Shown here one piece after another: positions 1 through 6,978 of a stretch of DNA of 64,000 bases. Position numbers and translations under genes: made by a program. The notes beneath the pieces were generated by a model. The model ran no database searches. It saw only the letters and a program-made list of their open reading frames with translations, and was not told the DNA's origin. Source of the DNA: LMUY01 sp964244585 (GTDB lineage Bacteria > Pseudomonadota > Alphaproteobacteria > Acetobacterales > Acetobacteraceae); the NCBI GenBank assembly GCA_964244585.1, contig CAXTJM010000014.1, positions 42,694-106,693 of the forward strand, read 5' to 3'. The number at the start of each line of letters is the position of its first letter. Positions within the stretch are counted from its first letter, which is position 1.

Positions 1-155
1 GTGACCATTCGCCACCGCGACGCGAGGCGCGTGGCCGCGACGATGACCTGGGCCCATCGGTGCAGGGTTTTGGCGATGACGTGCCGGCCTTCATGCTGAT
101 ACGGTCGCCCAACCGCGCGGCCCAGCCGCGCCCAACGGAGGAGACACCCGTATGA
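1..155 (+). CDS. C-terminal end of a probable DEAD-box RNA helicase (partial, 5' cut by window edge)
   Basis: An open frame runs from base 3 to a TGA at 153-155, giving about 50 residues. The tail is rich in Arg, Asp and Pro and carries the short segment GFGDDVPAFMLIR, which resembles the conserved tail (G-[FL]-GD-x-[VI]-PAF) seen at the C-terminus of many alphaproteobacterial DEAD-box RNA helicases. The stop overlaps the ATG of the next gene as ATGA, which supports a real translated frame co-transcribed with gcdH. No helicase core motif is visible because the gene lies outside the window, so the family assignment rests on the tail alone and is tentative. Confidence 0.5.
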   Translation, partial: DHSPPRREARGRDDDLGPSVQGFGDDVPAFMLIRSPNRAAQPRPTEETPV

Positions 156-1417
156 ACGTCATGAGCCCGGTCGCAGTCCCCGAGGCCGCCGAAGGCGAGC
201 CGCTGCGCGACCACCCGCCTGGGCCGGCGCCGCAGAACCGCCCGATGGGCCCGTTCTCCTGGGACGACGCCCTCCTGCTGGACGACCAGTTGACCGAGGA
301 CGAGCGCGCGGTCCGCGACGCCGCCCGCGCCTACTGCCAGGACAAGCTGTTGCCGCGCGTGCTGCTGGCAAACCGCCACGAGCGGTTCGACCGCGAGATC
401 ATGAACGAGATGGGGGAGATGGGCTTCCTCGGTGCGACCCTGGAGGGCTATGGCTGCGCCGGCGTCGGCTACGTGGCGTACGGGCTGATCGCCCGCGAGG
501 TCGAGCGCGTGGATAGCGGATACCGGTCCGCCTTCTCGGTGCAATCCTCGCTGGTGATGTACCCGATCTGGGCCTTCGGGTCGGAAGACCAGCGCCAGCG
601 CTTCCTGCCGAAGCTGCAATCCGGCGAGTTCGTTGGCTGCTTCGGCCTGACCGAGCCGGATGCCGGGTCGGATCCCGGATCGATGCGGACGCGTGCCAGG
701 AGCGTGGATGGCGGCTACCTGGTCAGCGGGTCGAAGACCTGGATCACCAACTCGCCGCTGGCCGACGTGTTCGTCGTGTGGGCAAAGGACGACAGCGGCG
801 CCATCCGCGGCTTCATCCTGGAAAAGGGCATGAAGGGCTTGAGCGCGCCGGTCATCGAGGGCAAGTTCAGCCTGCGCGCGTCCAAGACCGGCATGATCAT
901 GATGGACGAGGTCTTCGTGCCCGAGGGCAACATGCTGCCTGGCGTGAAGGGGCTGCGGGGCCCGTTCTCCTGCCTCAACAACGCGCGATACGGCATTTCC
1001 TGGGGCGCCCTGGGCGCGGCGGAGTTCTGCTGGCACGCGGCGCGGGACTACACGATGAACCGGATGATGTTTGGCCGGCCGCTCGCCGCGACGCAGCTGG
1101 TTCAGAAGAAGCTGGCGGACATGCAGACGGAGATCACGCTCGGCCTGCAAAGCGTGCTGCGACTGGGCCGGCTGATGGACGAACATCGCGCCGCTCCCGA
1201 GATGATCAGCCTGTGCAAGCGCAATTCCTGCGGCAAGGCGCTGGCGATCGCCCGCGAGGCTCGCGACATGCATGGCGGCAACGGCATTGCGGACGAGTAC
1301 CACGTGATCCGCCACGTCATGAACCTGGAGGCGGTGAACACCTACGAGGGCACGCACGACGTGCACGCCCTGATCCTCGGCCGGGCGCAGACCGGACTCT
1401 CCGCGTTCGGCGCCTGA
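152..1417 (+). CDS. gcdH: Glutaryl-CoA dehydrogenase (acyl-CoA dehydrogenase family)
   Basis: FAD enzyme that oxidises and decarboxylates glutaryl-CoA to crotonyl-CoA in lysine, tryptophan and benzoyl-CoA-type degradation. The 421-residue product has the full acyl-CoA dehydrogenase architecture. Diagnostic segments are FGLTEPDAGSDPGSM (about 171-185), MFGRPLAATQLVQKKLADM (about 308-326) and, near the C-terminus, NTYEGTHDVHALILGRAQTG, where Glu of YEGTHD is the expected catalytic base. The last two are much closer to GcdH than to medium- or short-chain enzymes. The N-terminus (about 35 residues) is longer and less conserved than usual. A GGAGGAG ribosome site at 137-143 serves the ATG, which overlaps the stop of the preceding gene. 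No transporter or CoA-transferase partner is adjacent. Confidence 0.9.
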   Translation: MNVMSPVAVPEAAEGEPLRDHPPGPAPQNRPMGPFSWDDALLLDDQLTEDERAVRDAARAYCQDKLLPRVLLANRHERFDREIMNEMGEMGFLGATLEGYGCAGVGYVAYGLIAREVERVDSGYRSAFSVQSSLVMYPIWAFGSEDQRQRFLPKLQSGEFVGCFGLTEPDAGSDPGSMRTRARSVDGGYLVSGSKTWITNSPLADVFVVWAKDDSGAIRGFILEKGMKGLSAPVIEGKFSLRASKTGMIMMDEVFVPEGNMLPGVKGLRGPFSCLNNARYGISWGALGAAEFCWHAARDYTMNRMMFGRPLAATQLVQKKLADMQTEITLGLQSVLRLGRLMDEHRAAPEMISLCKRNSCGKALAIAREARDMHGGNGIADEYHVIRHVMNLEAVNTYEGTHDVHALILGRAQTGLSAFGA

Positions 1418-2745
1418 GTCCATCCCGCCTTAGGCCTTCTTCCTCCGGGAGAGGGTCGGGTGGGGGCGAGCCGCAGACCGTCACGATTGCCAGGATTGGC
1501 GCCGATGGTGACGGGGTGGGCGTGCTTGCCGATGGCAGCTACGCCTACCTGCCCTACGTCCTGCCCCACGAGGAGGTGCGGTCCTCCGGCCTCACCCGCA
1601 GGGGGCAGGGATGGCGCGGCGCGGCGGAAATCCTGGCGCCGTCGATGGAGCGGCAACTGCCGCCCTGCCCGCATTTCGGCGCCTGTGGCGGGTGCATGCT
1701 GCAGCACTGGCAGGATGCTCCCTACTTGGACTGGAAGGCCGGCCAGATCCAGGCCGCGCTAGCCCGCGCCGGCTTTCCCGACGCCATCCTGGCGCCGGTC
1801 GCGCGCACGCCGCCCGGGGATCGCCGCCGCATCGACCTGGCCCTGCGGCGGGACGGGGCGGCCGTGCTGGTCGGACTGCATCGGCATCGCGATACCGAGG
1901 TCATCGACCTGCAAACCTGCCTGGTGATGGAACCTGCGCTGGTCGCCCTGCTTGCCGCGCTACGGCGCACCCTCCCGGGGATTGCCGGGTTGCACCGCAC
2001 CGGGTCGGCCCTCGTCAACGTGCTGGACGGCGGCATCGACCTGCTGCTGTGCACCGATGCGCCGCTCACCCCCGCCGACCGGACGAGCCTGACCGCCCTG
2101 GCGCAGCAGAACGGGATCTGCCGCATCGCCTGGGCACTCGGCGGCGGCCGGCCCGAGACCGCCTGCCAGATCGCTCCCGCCGTCATCGCGCTCTCGGGTG
2201 TGACGGTGGCGCCCCCGCCGGGCGGTTTCCTGCAAGCCTCCCGCGCGGGGGCAGCCGCCATCACCGCCGCCGTCGTAGCGGGACTGGCCACCCCCCGTAG
2301 CGGCCGCAGCACCGTCGTCGAACTCTTCGCCGGGTGCGGCACCTTGACCTTCGCGCTCGCCCAACGGGGCAGGGTCGTGGCTTACGAGGGCGATCCGGCT
2401 GCCCATGCGGCATTGCGCGGCGCCGCGGCTGGCCGTGGCGTGGACGCGATCCTGCGGGACCTTACCCGCCAACCACTCGCGGCGAAGGAATTCACCGGTG
2501 CGGCGGCAATCGTGCTAGATCCGCCTTTCGCCGGCGCTGCCGCCCAGATGCCCGGTATCGCGGCGTCCGGCGTCGCTCGGGTCATCTACGTGAGCTGCAA
2601 CCCGGCCGCGCTCGCCCGCGACGCTCGAATGTTGCGGGAGGCCGGGTATGCCTTTGTGGCGGCTACGCCGATCGACCAGTTCCTGTGGTCGGCGGCGGTC
2701 GAGAGCGTCTGCGTGTTCGAACGGCCGCGCGTCCGGCGACGATAG
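1414..2745 (+). CDS. RumA/TrmA-family SAM-dependent RNA (uracil-C5) methyltransferase with Fe-S cysteines
   Basis: Probable 23S rRNA or tRNA m5U methyltransferase. Visible elements in order: a TRAM-like N-terminal segment (RIGADGDGVGVL), an iron-sulfur motif CPHFGACGGCMLQHW plus a later Cys (TCLVMEP), a SAM-binding motif VVELFAGCGTLTFALA, a DPPF motif, and YVSCNPAAL whose Cys is the catalytic nucleophile. These place it with RumA (RlmD-like) proteins. The start is uncertain: clear homology begins near 1477, yet no in-frame ATG, GTG or TTG lies between the gcdH stop and GTG 1516, which would cut into the TRAM-like segment. I set the start at CTG 1414, which overlaps the gcdH stop; ACG 1480 or GTG 1516 are alternatives. 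The leader looks derived from an intergenic repeat. Confidence 0.85.
   Translation: MSPSRLRPSSSGRGSGGGEPQTVTIARIGADGDGVGVLADGSYAYLPYVLPHEEVRSSGLTRRGQGWRGAAEILAPSMERQLPPCPHFGACGGCMLQHWQDAPYLDWKAGQIQAALARAGFPDAILAPVARTPPGDRRRIDLALRRDGAAVLVGLHRHRDTEVIDLQTCLVMEPALVALLAALRRTLPGIAGLHRTGSALVNVLDGGIDLLLCTDAPLTPADRTSLTALAQQNGICRIAWALGGGRPETACQIAPAVIALSGVTVAPPPGGFLQASRAGAAAITAAVVAGLATPRSGRSTVVELFAGCGTLTFALAQRGRVVAYEGDPAAHAALRGAAAGRGVDAILRDLTRQPLAAKEFTGAAAIVLDPPFAGAAAQMPGIAASGVARVIYVSCNPAALARDARMLREAGYAFVAATPIDQFLWSAAVESVCVFERPRVRRR
1424..1466. repeat. Possible intergenic repeat remnant (purine/pyrimidine-rich, CTCTCCC-type)
   Basis: The bases between gcdH and the methyltransferase coding region contain a stretch with TTCCTCCGGGAGAGGGTCGG followed by a G-rich run. 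It resembles half of the short GGGAGAGGGT-type intergenic repeats widely scattered in GC-rich Proteobacteria. Only one copy is seen in this window, so its repetitive nature is inferred from its look, not shown. Confidence 0.3.
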
Positions 2746-2851
2746 GGGCGGCGGCAGGACGGACTGCGCCACATGGCCCCGACTTAACTTTAACCACGGT
2801 GCTGCGTTGCCAACATCCAGTGGGTCGCAGTCTTACAGCAGGATGATACAG

Positions 2852-3283
2852 ATGCTCATTTCCGACGTCTTGCACACCAAGGGCCAAAAGGTCATGACCA
2901 TCCGCCCGGACGAGACGGTGAAGGATGCTGTCGAACGGCTTGCCGAACATCATATCGGCGCCCTGGTCGTGCTGGATCAGTCGAAGCCCGTTGGAATGTT
3001 CACCGAACGTGACCTGGTGAACCACCTGGCGAAGAACGGCGCCCGAGCCTACGAGGCCCATGTCCGCGACGTCATGTCGTCACCCATCGTCAGCGGCGAT
3101 CCGGCCCACACGGTGGATCAGACGCTTGAGGTGATGACGAGTCGCCGGATCCGGCATCTGCCGATCATCGTGGCCGGGGAGTTGGCAGGGCTGGTGAGCA
3201 TCGGCGATCTCGTGAAGCACCGGATGGAGGAGAAAGAGCTGGAAGCCAACGTCCTGCTGGACCTGTCCCGTATGCGGAGCTAA
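2852..3283 (+). CDS. CBS-domain-pair protein
   Basis: Small cytoplasmic protein (143 residues from this start) made almost wholly of two CBS motifs: the first around MTIRPDETVKDAVERL to GMFTERDLV, the second around MSSPIVSGDPAHTVDQ to GLVSIGDLVKHR. Such pairs bind adenosyl ligands (AMP, ATP, SAM or NADH) and act as energy sensors for partner proteins; the partner cannot be read here. An AGGA at 2840-2843 is well spaced for ATG 2852; ATG 2843 is in frame but overlaps that site, so it is less likely. The gene stands alone between the methyltransferase and a convergent receiver-domain gene. Confidence 0.85.
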   Translation: MLISDVLHTKGQKVMTIRPDETVKDAVERLAEHHIGALVVLDQSKPVGMFTERDLVNHLAKNGARAYEAHVRDVMSSPIVSGDPAHTVDQTLEVMTSRRIRHLPIIVAGELAGLVSIGDLVKHRMEEKELEANVLLDLSRMRS

Positions 3284-3331
3284 GCGCCCCGGTTCTTTGG
3301 CGGCGTGCGGGTGGCGACGGTCGTGCCGCTG

Positions 3332-3739
3332 CTAGCCGCCGAGATCGCGGAGCATCATCAGCAACTGCGACATGGCGAAGGGCTTGAGCAGAGCCCGCTC
3401 CCTGTCGCCCAATGTGCGGCGGCGAACGGCGATGTGTGTGCCGGACATGTAGATGACCCCCAGGCCGGGCCGCTGCTGCAGTGCCTCGGAAGCGAGCTGA
3501 AAGCCATTGGGACCTTCCTTGTCCACGGACCGGTCGGCCACCAGGATCGTCGGCCCGGCCGAAATCGCCAGGGCCGCTTTCGCCTCCAGCCCCGTGGCCG
3601 CTTCGATTACAGGATAACCTGCATCACGCAGCCCGTCCGCTAGGAGCGCGCGGAAGGTTGCGTCATCCTCCATGAGGATGATGGTCGCTCTCTGTTCGTT
3701 CACCCGCCCAGCATAGTCGAACGGGCTTGATCCCGCCAT
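3332..3739 (-). CDS. Stand-alone response regulator receiver protein
   Basis: Single receiver domain of 135 residues with no output domain. Visible phosphorylation features: acidic pocket EDD (24-26), a phospho-acceptor Asp at about 69 in LVADRS, an MSGT switch segment and the conserved Lys in LLKPF. The divergent VADRSVDKEGPNGFQ around the acceptor is like the stand-alone receivers of Acetobacteraceae rather than CheY. It lies downstream of the flagellin gene on the same strand, 65 bases away, but a motility role is not shown. No kinase is adjacent. An in-frame GTG about 12 codons in is an alternative start. Confidence 0.8.
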   Translation of the reverse strand: MAGSSPFDYAGRVNEQRATIILMEDDATFRALLADGLRDAGYPVIEAATGLEAKAALAISAGPTILVADRSVDKEGPNGFQLASEALQQRPGLGVIYMSGTHIAVRRRTLGDRERALLKPFAMSQLLMMLRDLGG

Positions 3740-3804
3740 GGCGCTCCCGGCGGAGCCTCATGGCGCACTATCCGCGCCAATGTCGCGATTCGGCTTGTCC
3801 GACG

Positions 3805-4704
3805 TTACTTGAAGAGGCTGAGCAGCGACTGGGGCGATTGGTTTGCGATCGAAAGCGCTTGCGTGCCGAGCTGCTGCTTGATCTGCAGGGATTGCAGGAT
3901 TGCCGATTCCTTCGACAGGTCCGCATCGACCAAGGCACCAAGCCCGGAGTTCAGGCTGTCGATCTTGTCGCTGTTGAAGGTGATCTGCGAATCGAGGTAG
4001 TTCGAGTCCGCGCCGGCCTGGTTCAGCTTGTTGCTCACGCCGGTCTGGGCCGTGTCGAAGCCGGCGCCGGTTTGCAACGCGGCCAGCGCCGCGGTCTGCG
4101 CATTGCTGGCGCTGACGCTGCTGATCGCGTCCACGCCGGCCGAGCTGCGGCTGAAAGAAACGCCGATCAACTCGGCAAGCGTGTTCGGCAAGCCGCTGAC
4201 ATCCTCGGAGTTCAGCGTTGCCGTCGACCCCGCCTCGTTGCTGATGACCGATTTATCGGTTGCCCCGACAAGGCCCGACGCGGAGCCCAGCAAGGTCTGC
4301 CCGTTATAGGTGGAATTGTCGACGTCGTCGGCGACCGTCTTCACCAATTCCGTGTAGGACGTGATGTATTGGTTGCGCTGGTCGTCGGAGATGCTCTGGT
4401 CGCTGATCTTCACCAGCAGGGCCTTCGCCGAAGTGACCGCGTTGGAGATGCTGGTCAGGGATGACAGGGCGGTGGTGACCAACCCCTTGGCACTGCCGAG
4501 CTGTTGGTTGACGCTGGTCAGCGCCCCGACATCCGACCGCACCTTCTGCGCCACCGCGAAGGCGCCGCCGTCATCCGTGGCGTCGGCGACCCGGTATCCG
4601 GTGGAGATCTGCTTCTGCGCCGTCTGCAAGGCCGAACTGGTGTTGTTCAGGGACTGAAGGGCGACATAGGCAGCATTGTTGGTATTGATCGATCCAACCG
4701 TCAT
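3805..4704 (-). CDS. Flagellin
   Basis: Subunit of the flagellar filament, exported by the flagellar type III apparatus. The 299-residue protein has the standard layout: a conserved N-terminal D0/D1 region (SINTNNAAYVALQSLNNT, then LQTAQKQISTGYRVADATDDGGAFAVAQ), a short variable middle (about 140-215) and a conserved C-terminal helix ending NQSPQSLLSLF. It has no signal peptide, as expected. The short middle domain makes it one of the smaller flagellins. No other flagellar gene (hook, motor, FlaF, FlbT, export) is in the window, so the gene is physically separate from the main flagellar cluster. Confidence 0.93.
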   Translation of the reverse strand: MTVGSINTNNAAYVALQSLNNTSSALQTAQKQISTGYRVADATDDGGAFAVAQKVRSDVGALTSVNQQLGSAKGLVTTALSSLTSISNAVTSAKALLVKISDQSISDDQRNQYITSYTELVKTVADDVDNSTYNGQTLLGSASGLVGATDKSVISNEAGSTATLNSEDVSGLPNTLAELIGVSFSRSSAGVDAISSVSASNAQTAALAALQTGAGFDTAQTGVSNKLNQAGADSNYLDSQITFNSDKIDSLNSGLGALVDADLSKESAILQSLQIKQQLGTQALSIANQSPQSLLSLFK

Positions 4705-4855
4705 GGTGTTTTACCCGGTTACAGCCGACCGCCGTTCTGCGGACACAACGACCGTAGCAAACGGGCATGAACGAAACCTTAAGGGCATTCCGGCGCGCCA
4801 AGACATGGGCGGGAGTTCCTGGTAGACCCTGCGAGACTGCAACGAGGAGCCTTCC

Positions 4856-5455
4856 GTGACAGACGCCAACACCCGGCATTCCGATTATCCGATCGACAAG
4901 CTGTTTCTCGACCGTTGGTCGCCACGCGCCTTCACTGGGGAAGAGATCGGCGAGACGGAGTTGATGACCCTGTTCGAGGCGGCTCGGTGGGCACCGTCGT
5001 CCTACAACTCCCAGCCCTGGCGCTTCGTGTATGCCCGCAAGGGCACTGCGCATTTCGACAGGTTCCTCGATCTGCTGGTTCCCTTCAACCAGAGCTGGGC
5101 GAAGAACGCGTCCGCCCTGGTCGTGCTGGTCTCCAACTCGATGATGCTGCCGCCGGGCAAGGACACGCCCGTGCCGTCGCACAGCCATTCCATGGATGCT
5201 GGCGCGGCCTGGGCGAGCCTCGCCCTGCAGGCGACGCTGTCGGGCTGGTATACGCACGGCATGGTCGGCTTCGACAAGGAGCGGGCTTTCGCCGAACTCG
5301 GCGTCCCACAGGGTCATCGGGTCGAGCAGGTAATCGCCATCGGCCGGATCGGCGACAAGGCCAGCCTGCCGGAAGGGATGGCAGCGCGGGAAGCGCCGAG
5401 CCCGCGTATCCCCCTGTCCCAAATCGCCATGGAAGGCGCGTTCAAGCCAGGCTGA
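4856..5455 (+). CDS. Nitroreductase-family FMN oxidoreductase
   Basis: NAD(P)H-dependent flavoprotein of the nitroreductase superfamily, 199 residues. The N-terminal FMN-binding signature SPRAFTGEEI and the AARWAPSSYNSQPWRF segment (about 42-57) are typical, and GMVGFDKERAFAELGVP followed by AIGRIGD is the usual C-terminal substrate/FMN region. Substrate is unknown. It is convergent with a flavin reductase, and a strong hairpin separates the two stops. Start GTG at 4856 has GAGGAG about 6 bases upstream. Confidence 0.85.
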   Translation: MTDANTRHSDYPIDKLFLDRWSPRAFTGEEIGETELMTLFEAARWAPSSYNSQPWRFVYARKGTAHFDRFLDLLVPFNQSWAKNASALVVLVSNSMMLPPGKDTPVPSHSHSMDAGAAWASLALQATLSGWYTHGMVGFDKERAFAELGVPQGHRVEQVIAIGRIGDKASLPEGMAAREAPSPRIPLSQIAMEGAFKPG

Positions 5456-5460
5456 ACGGT

Positions 5461-5496
5461 GCATTCCCCCGCCTGGCCGGGCGGGGGAGCGAATGC
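5461..5496. terminator. Bidirectional hairpin terminator
   Basis: Perfect 8-bp GC stem (CCCCCGCC at 5466-5473 with GGCGGGGG at 5480-5487, loop TGGCCG), extended by a second 5-bp pairing GCATT/AATGC across a small bulge. It sits exactly between the stops of two convergent genes. There is no long T-run, as is common in GC-rich genomes. Confidence 0.65.
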
Positions 5497-6008
5497 TAGA
5501 TCGTGCCGTAGGCCCCAGCCTTGTACATCAGGTTCGGCACGTCCCGGGCGACGGCGGCCACGATCGCGCCGATGAAGATGGTATGGGTGCCGGCCTCGAT
5601 CATCTGCACCACGACGCAATCGAACGCCGCGGCGGCATTCTCCAGCAGCGGCACGCCGGACCCCAGCTCCGTCCATTGCGCGTGGGAGAACCGGTCGTCC
5701 AACGAGGCAGCGAAGGCGTCCGCCACGGGCTGCTGCTCGTGCGACAGGAAGCTCACCCCGAAGCGCCCTGCCGCGGCGATCACCGCCTGCGCGCTGCTGG
5801 AGCGGTTCACGCATACCAGCATCTGCGGCGGATCGGCACTGACAGAACACACCGCCGTAGCCGTCAGGCCGCCGCGGGTGCCTTCATGCACGGTCGTCAC
5901 CACCGTCACCGCGCCGGGAACACGGCGCATGCAGGCGCGGAAGGTGTCAAGGTCGATGAGCTTCTCAGGCAGGGCTGTGCTCACCCCGGCGACGGCTTGC
6001 GTGTCCAT
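5496..6008 (-). CDS. Flavin reductase-like domain protein (FMN-binding, HpaC type)
   Basis: Predicted NAD(P)H:flavin oxidoreductase of the split-barrel family, 170 residues from ATG 6008. It has the family pattern FRACMRRVPGAVTVVTT near the N-terminus, GLTATAVCSVSADPPQMLVCVNRSS (flavin-binding loop), GRFGVSFL and, near the C-terminus, an FIGAIV strand. Such reductases deliver reduced flavin to two-component monooxygenases. No monooxygenase is adjacent, so the partner is unknown. A TTG at 6044 would add 12 unlikely residues. Confidence 0.85.
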   Translation of the reverse strand: MDTQAVAGVSTALPEKLIDLDTFRACMRRVPGAVTVVTTVHEGTRGGLTATAVCSVSADPPQMLVCVNRSSSAQAVIAAAGRFGVSFLSHEQQPVADAFAASLDDRFSHAQWTELGSGVPLLENAAAAFDCVVVQMIEAGTHTIFIGAIVAAVARDVPNLMYKAGAYGTI

Positions 6009-6044
6009 GGCCTGCTTTAGCACGAGCGGGGCAAGGCTCGGCAA

Positions 6045-6266
6045 CTACCCGCGATGCGAAACGACGCTGCGGTTGGCCACCATGCGGTCATGCAGCCGGC
6101 GTATGGTCTGCGAGCCGGTGCTGGTGAACAGGAACGGCACCATGGCATGGACCGCGCAGGCAAGGCCGCCTGCGATCATGGCGACGGAAAAGCCCATGGC
6201 GACGCCGAAATGCTCGCGATAGGTCTCGCCGACGGCATGGGGATGCTCGGTGAACGACACGGCCAT
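6045..6266 (-). CDS. DUF6356-like small membrane protein
   Basis: A 73-residue protein starting MAVSFTEHPHAVGETYREHFG, with one hydrophobic segment (about 22-46) and a basic C-terminus RRLHDRMVANR. The pattern (TEHP..VGETY.EH, ACAVHAMVPFL, TGSQTIRRLH) matches what I recall of DUF6356, found in many alphaproteobacteria with no known function. The ATG at 6266 is fixed by an AGGAGG ribosome site 7 bases upstream, although the frame stays open further back. It is divergent from an Lrp/AsnC regulator with a symmetrical repeat between them. Confidence 0.75.
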   Translation of the reverse strand: MAVSFTEHPHAVGETYREHFGVAMGFSVAMIAGGLACAVHAMVPFLFTSTGSQTIRRLHDRMVANRSVVSHRG

Positions 6267-6307
6267 GAAAACCTCCTGCTGCTGCCTGGCCAATGTGCCT
6301 GCAAGAA

Positions 6308-6343
6308 GCTGCGATTTGATTGCGTTGTTACGATGATCGCAGC
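6308..6343. promoter_or_regulatory. Inverted repeat between DUF6356 gene and Lrp/AsnC regulator
   Basis: Perfect 8-bp arms GCTGCGAT (6308-6315) and ATCGCAGC (6336-6343) separated by 20 bases that are AT-richer than the surroundings. It lies in the 130-base divergent intergenic region. Position and symmetry suit an operator bound by the adjacent Lrp-type protein; this is inference. Confidence 0.4.
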
Positions 6344-6396
6344 ATGGTTCGGGATGAATTTTCCAAGCTTCGGCGACAAGGCGAAATGATGTTCCA

Positions 6397-6861
6397 ATGG
6401 ATGCGGTAGACAGGCGCATCCTTCATTGGCTGCAGCGGGATGCCGCGATGCCCGTGGCCGACCTTGCGGAGCGCGTGGGGATTTCCGCCTCGCCGTGCTG
6501 GCGGCGCGTGCAGAAGCTGCAGGCCGACGGCGTCATCGCGGCGCGGGTCGCGCTGCTGGACCCCAAACGGGTGAATGTCGGCGTCAACGTCTTCGTCAGC
6601 ATCCGCACCAACCAGCACCGCAAGGAATGGACCGACCTGTTCAATCGCTGCGTCATGGATTTGCCGGAGGTCGTCGGCTTCTACCGCATGGCCGGCCAGG
6701 TCGATTACCTGCTCCACATCGTGGTGCCGGACATCGGCGCCTATGACGCGGTCTACACGCGCCTGATCGCCAAGATCGAGCTTTACGACGTGAGCGCCGC
6801 CTTCGCGATGGAGGTCCTGAAATCCACCACGGCCTTGCCGCTGGATTACGCCGGGTCCTGA
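6397..6861 (+). CDS. Lrp/AsnC-family transcriptional regulator
   Basis: 154 residues: an N-terminal winged helix-turn-helix (DRRILHWLQRDAAMPVADLAERVGISASPCWRRVQKLQADGVI, about 5-48) followed by the RAM/AsnC ligand-binding ab-sandwich (about 65-145, with FYRMAGQVDYLLHIV). Lrp proteins form octamers and respond to amino acids. The gene is divergent from the DUF6356 gene and is followed by a helicase gene with its own putative promoter. The regulated pathway is unknown. Confidence 0.92.
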   Translation: MDAVDRRILHWLQRDAAMPVADLAERVGISASPCWRRVQKLQADGVIAARVALLDPKRVNVGVNVFVSIRTNQHRKEWTDLFNRCVMDLPEVVGFYRMAGQVDYLLHIVVPDIGAYDAVYTRLIAKIELYDVSAAFAMEVLKSTTALPLDYAGS

Positions 6862-6910
6862 TTCGGGGTTGGTCGTCGGGCGCAGACGGGGATGCTTCCA
6901 GCGCAGTCGG

Positions 6911-6919
6911 TGCTATACT
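6911..6919 (+). promoter_or_regulatory. Possible extended -10 promoter for the SNF2 helicase gene
   Basis: TGCTATACT in the 117-base gap before the helicase gene matches an extended -10 element (TGN-TATAAT type). No good -35 is seen at the right distance, which is acceptable for extended -10 promoters. The predicted start would give a leader of about 50 bases. Confidence 0.35.
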
Positions 6920-6978
6920 ACGCCGCCCGGCCGGCTTGCATCAGCCGCCCGGCTCGAATTGCCAAGGTTTGACGCTGC

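Noticed and set aside
3727..4464. Plus-strand open frame opposite the flagellin gene
   Set aside because: The minus-strand product has unmistakable flagellin ends; the plus-strand frame has no recognisable feature.
6267..6419. Upstream extension of the DUF6356 frame to 124 residues
   Set aside because: It would overlap the start of the divergent Lrp gene, while a perfect AGGAGG site and family similarity fix ATG 6266.
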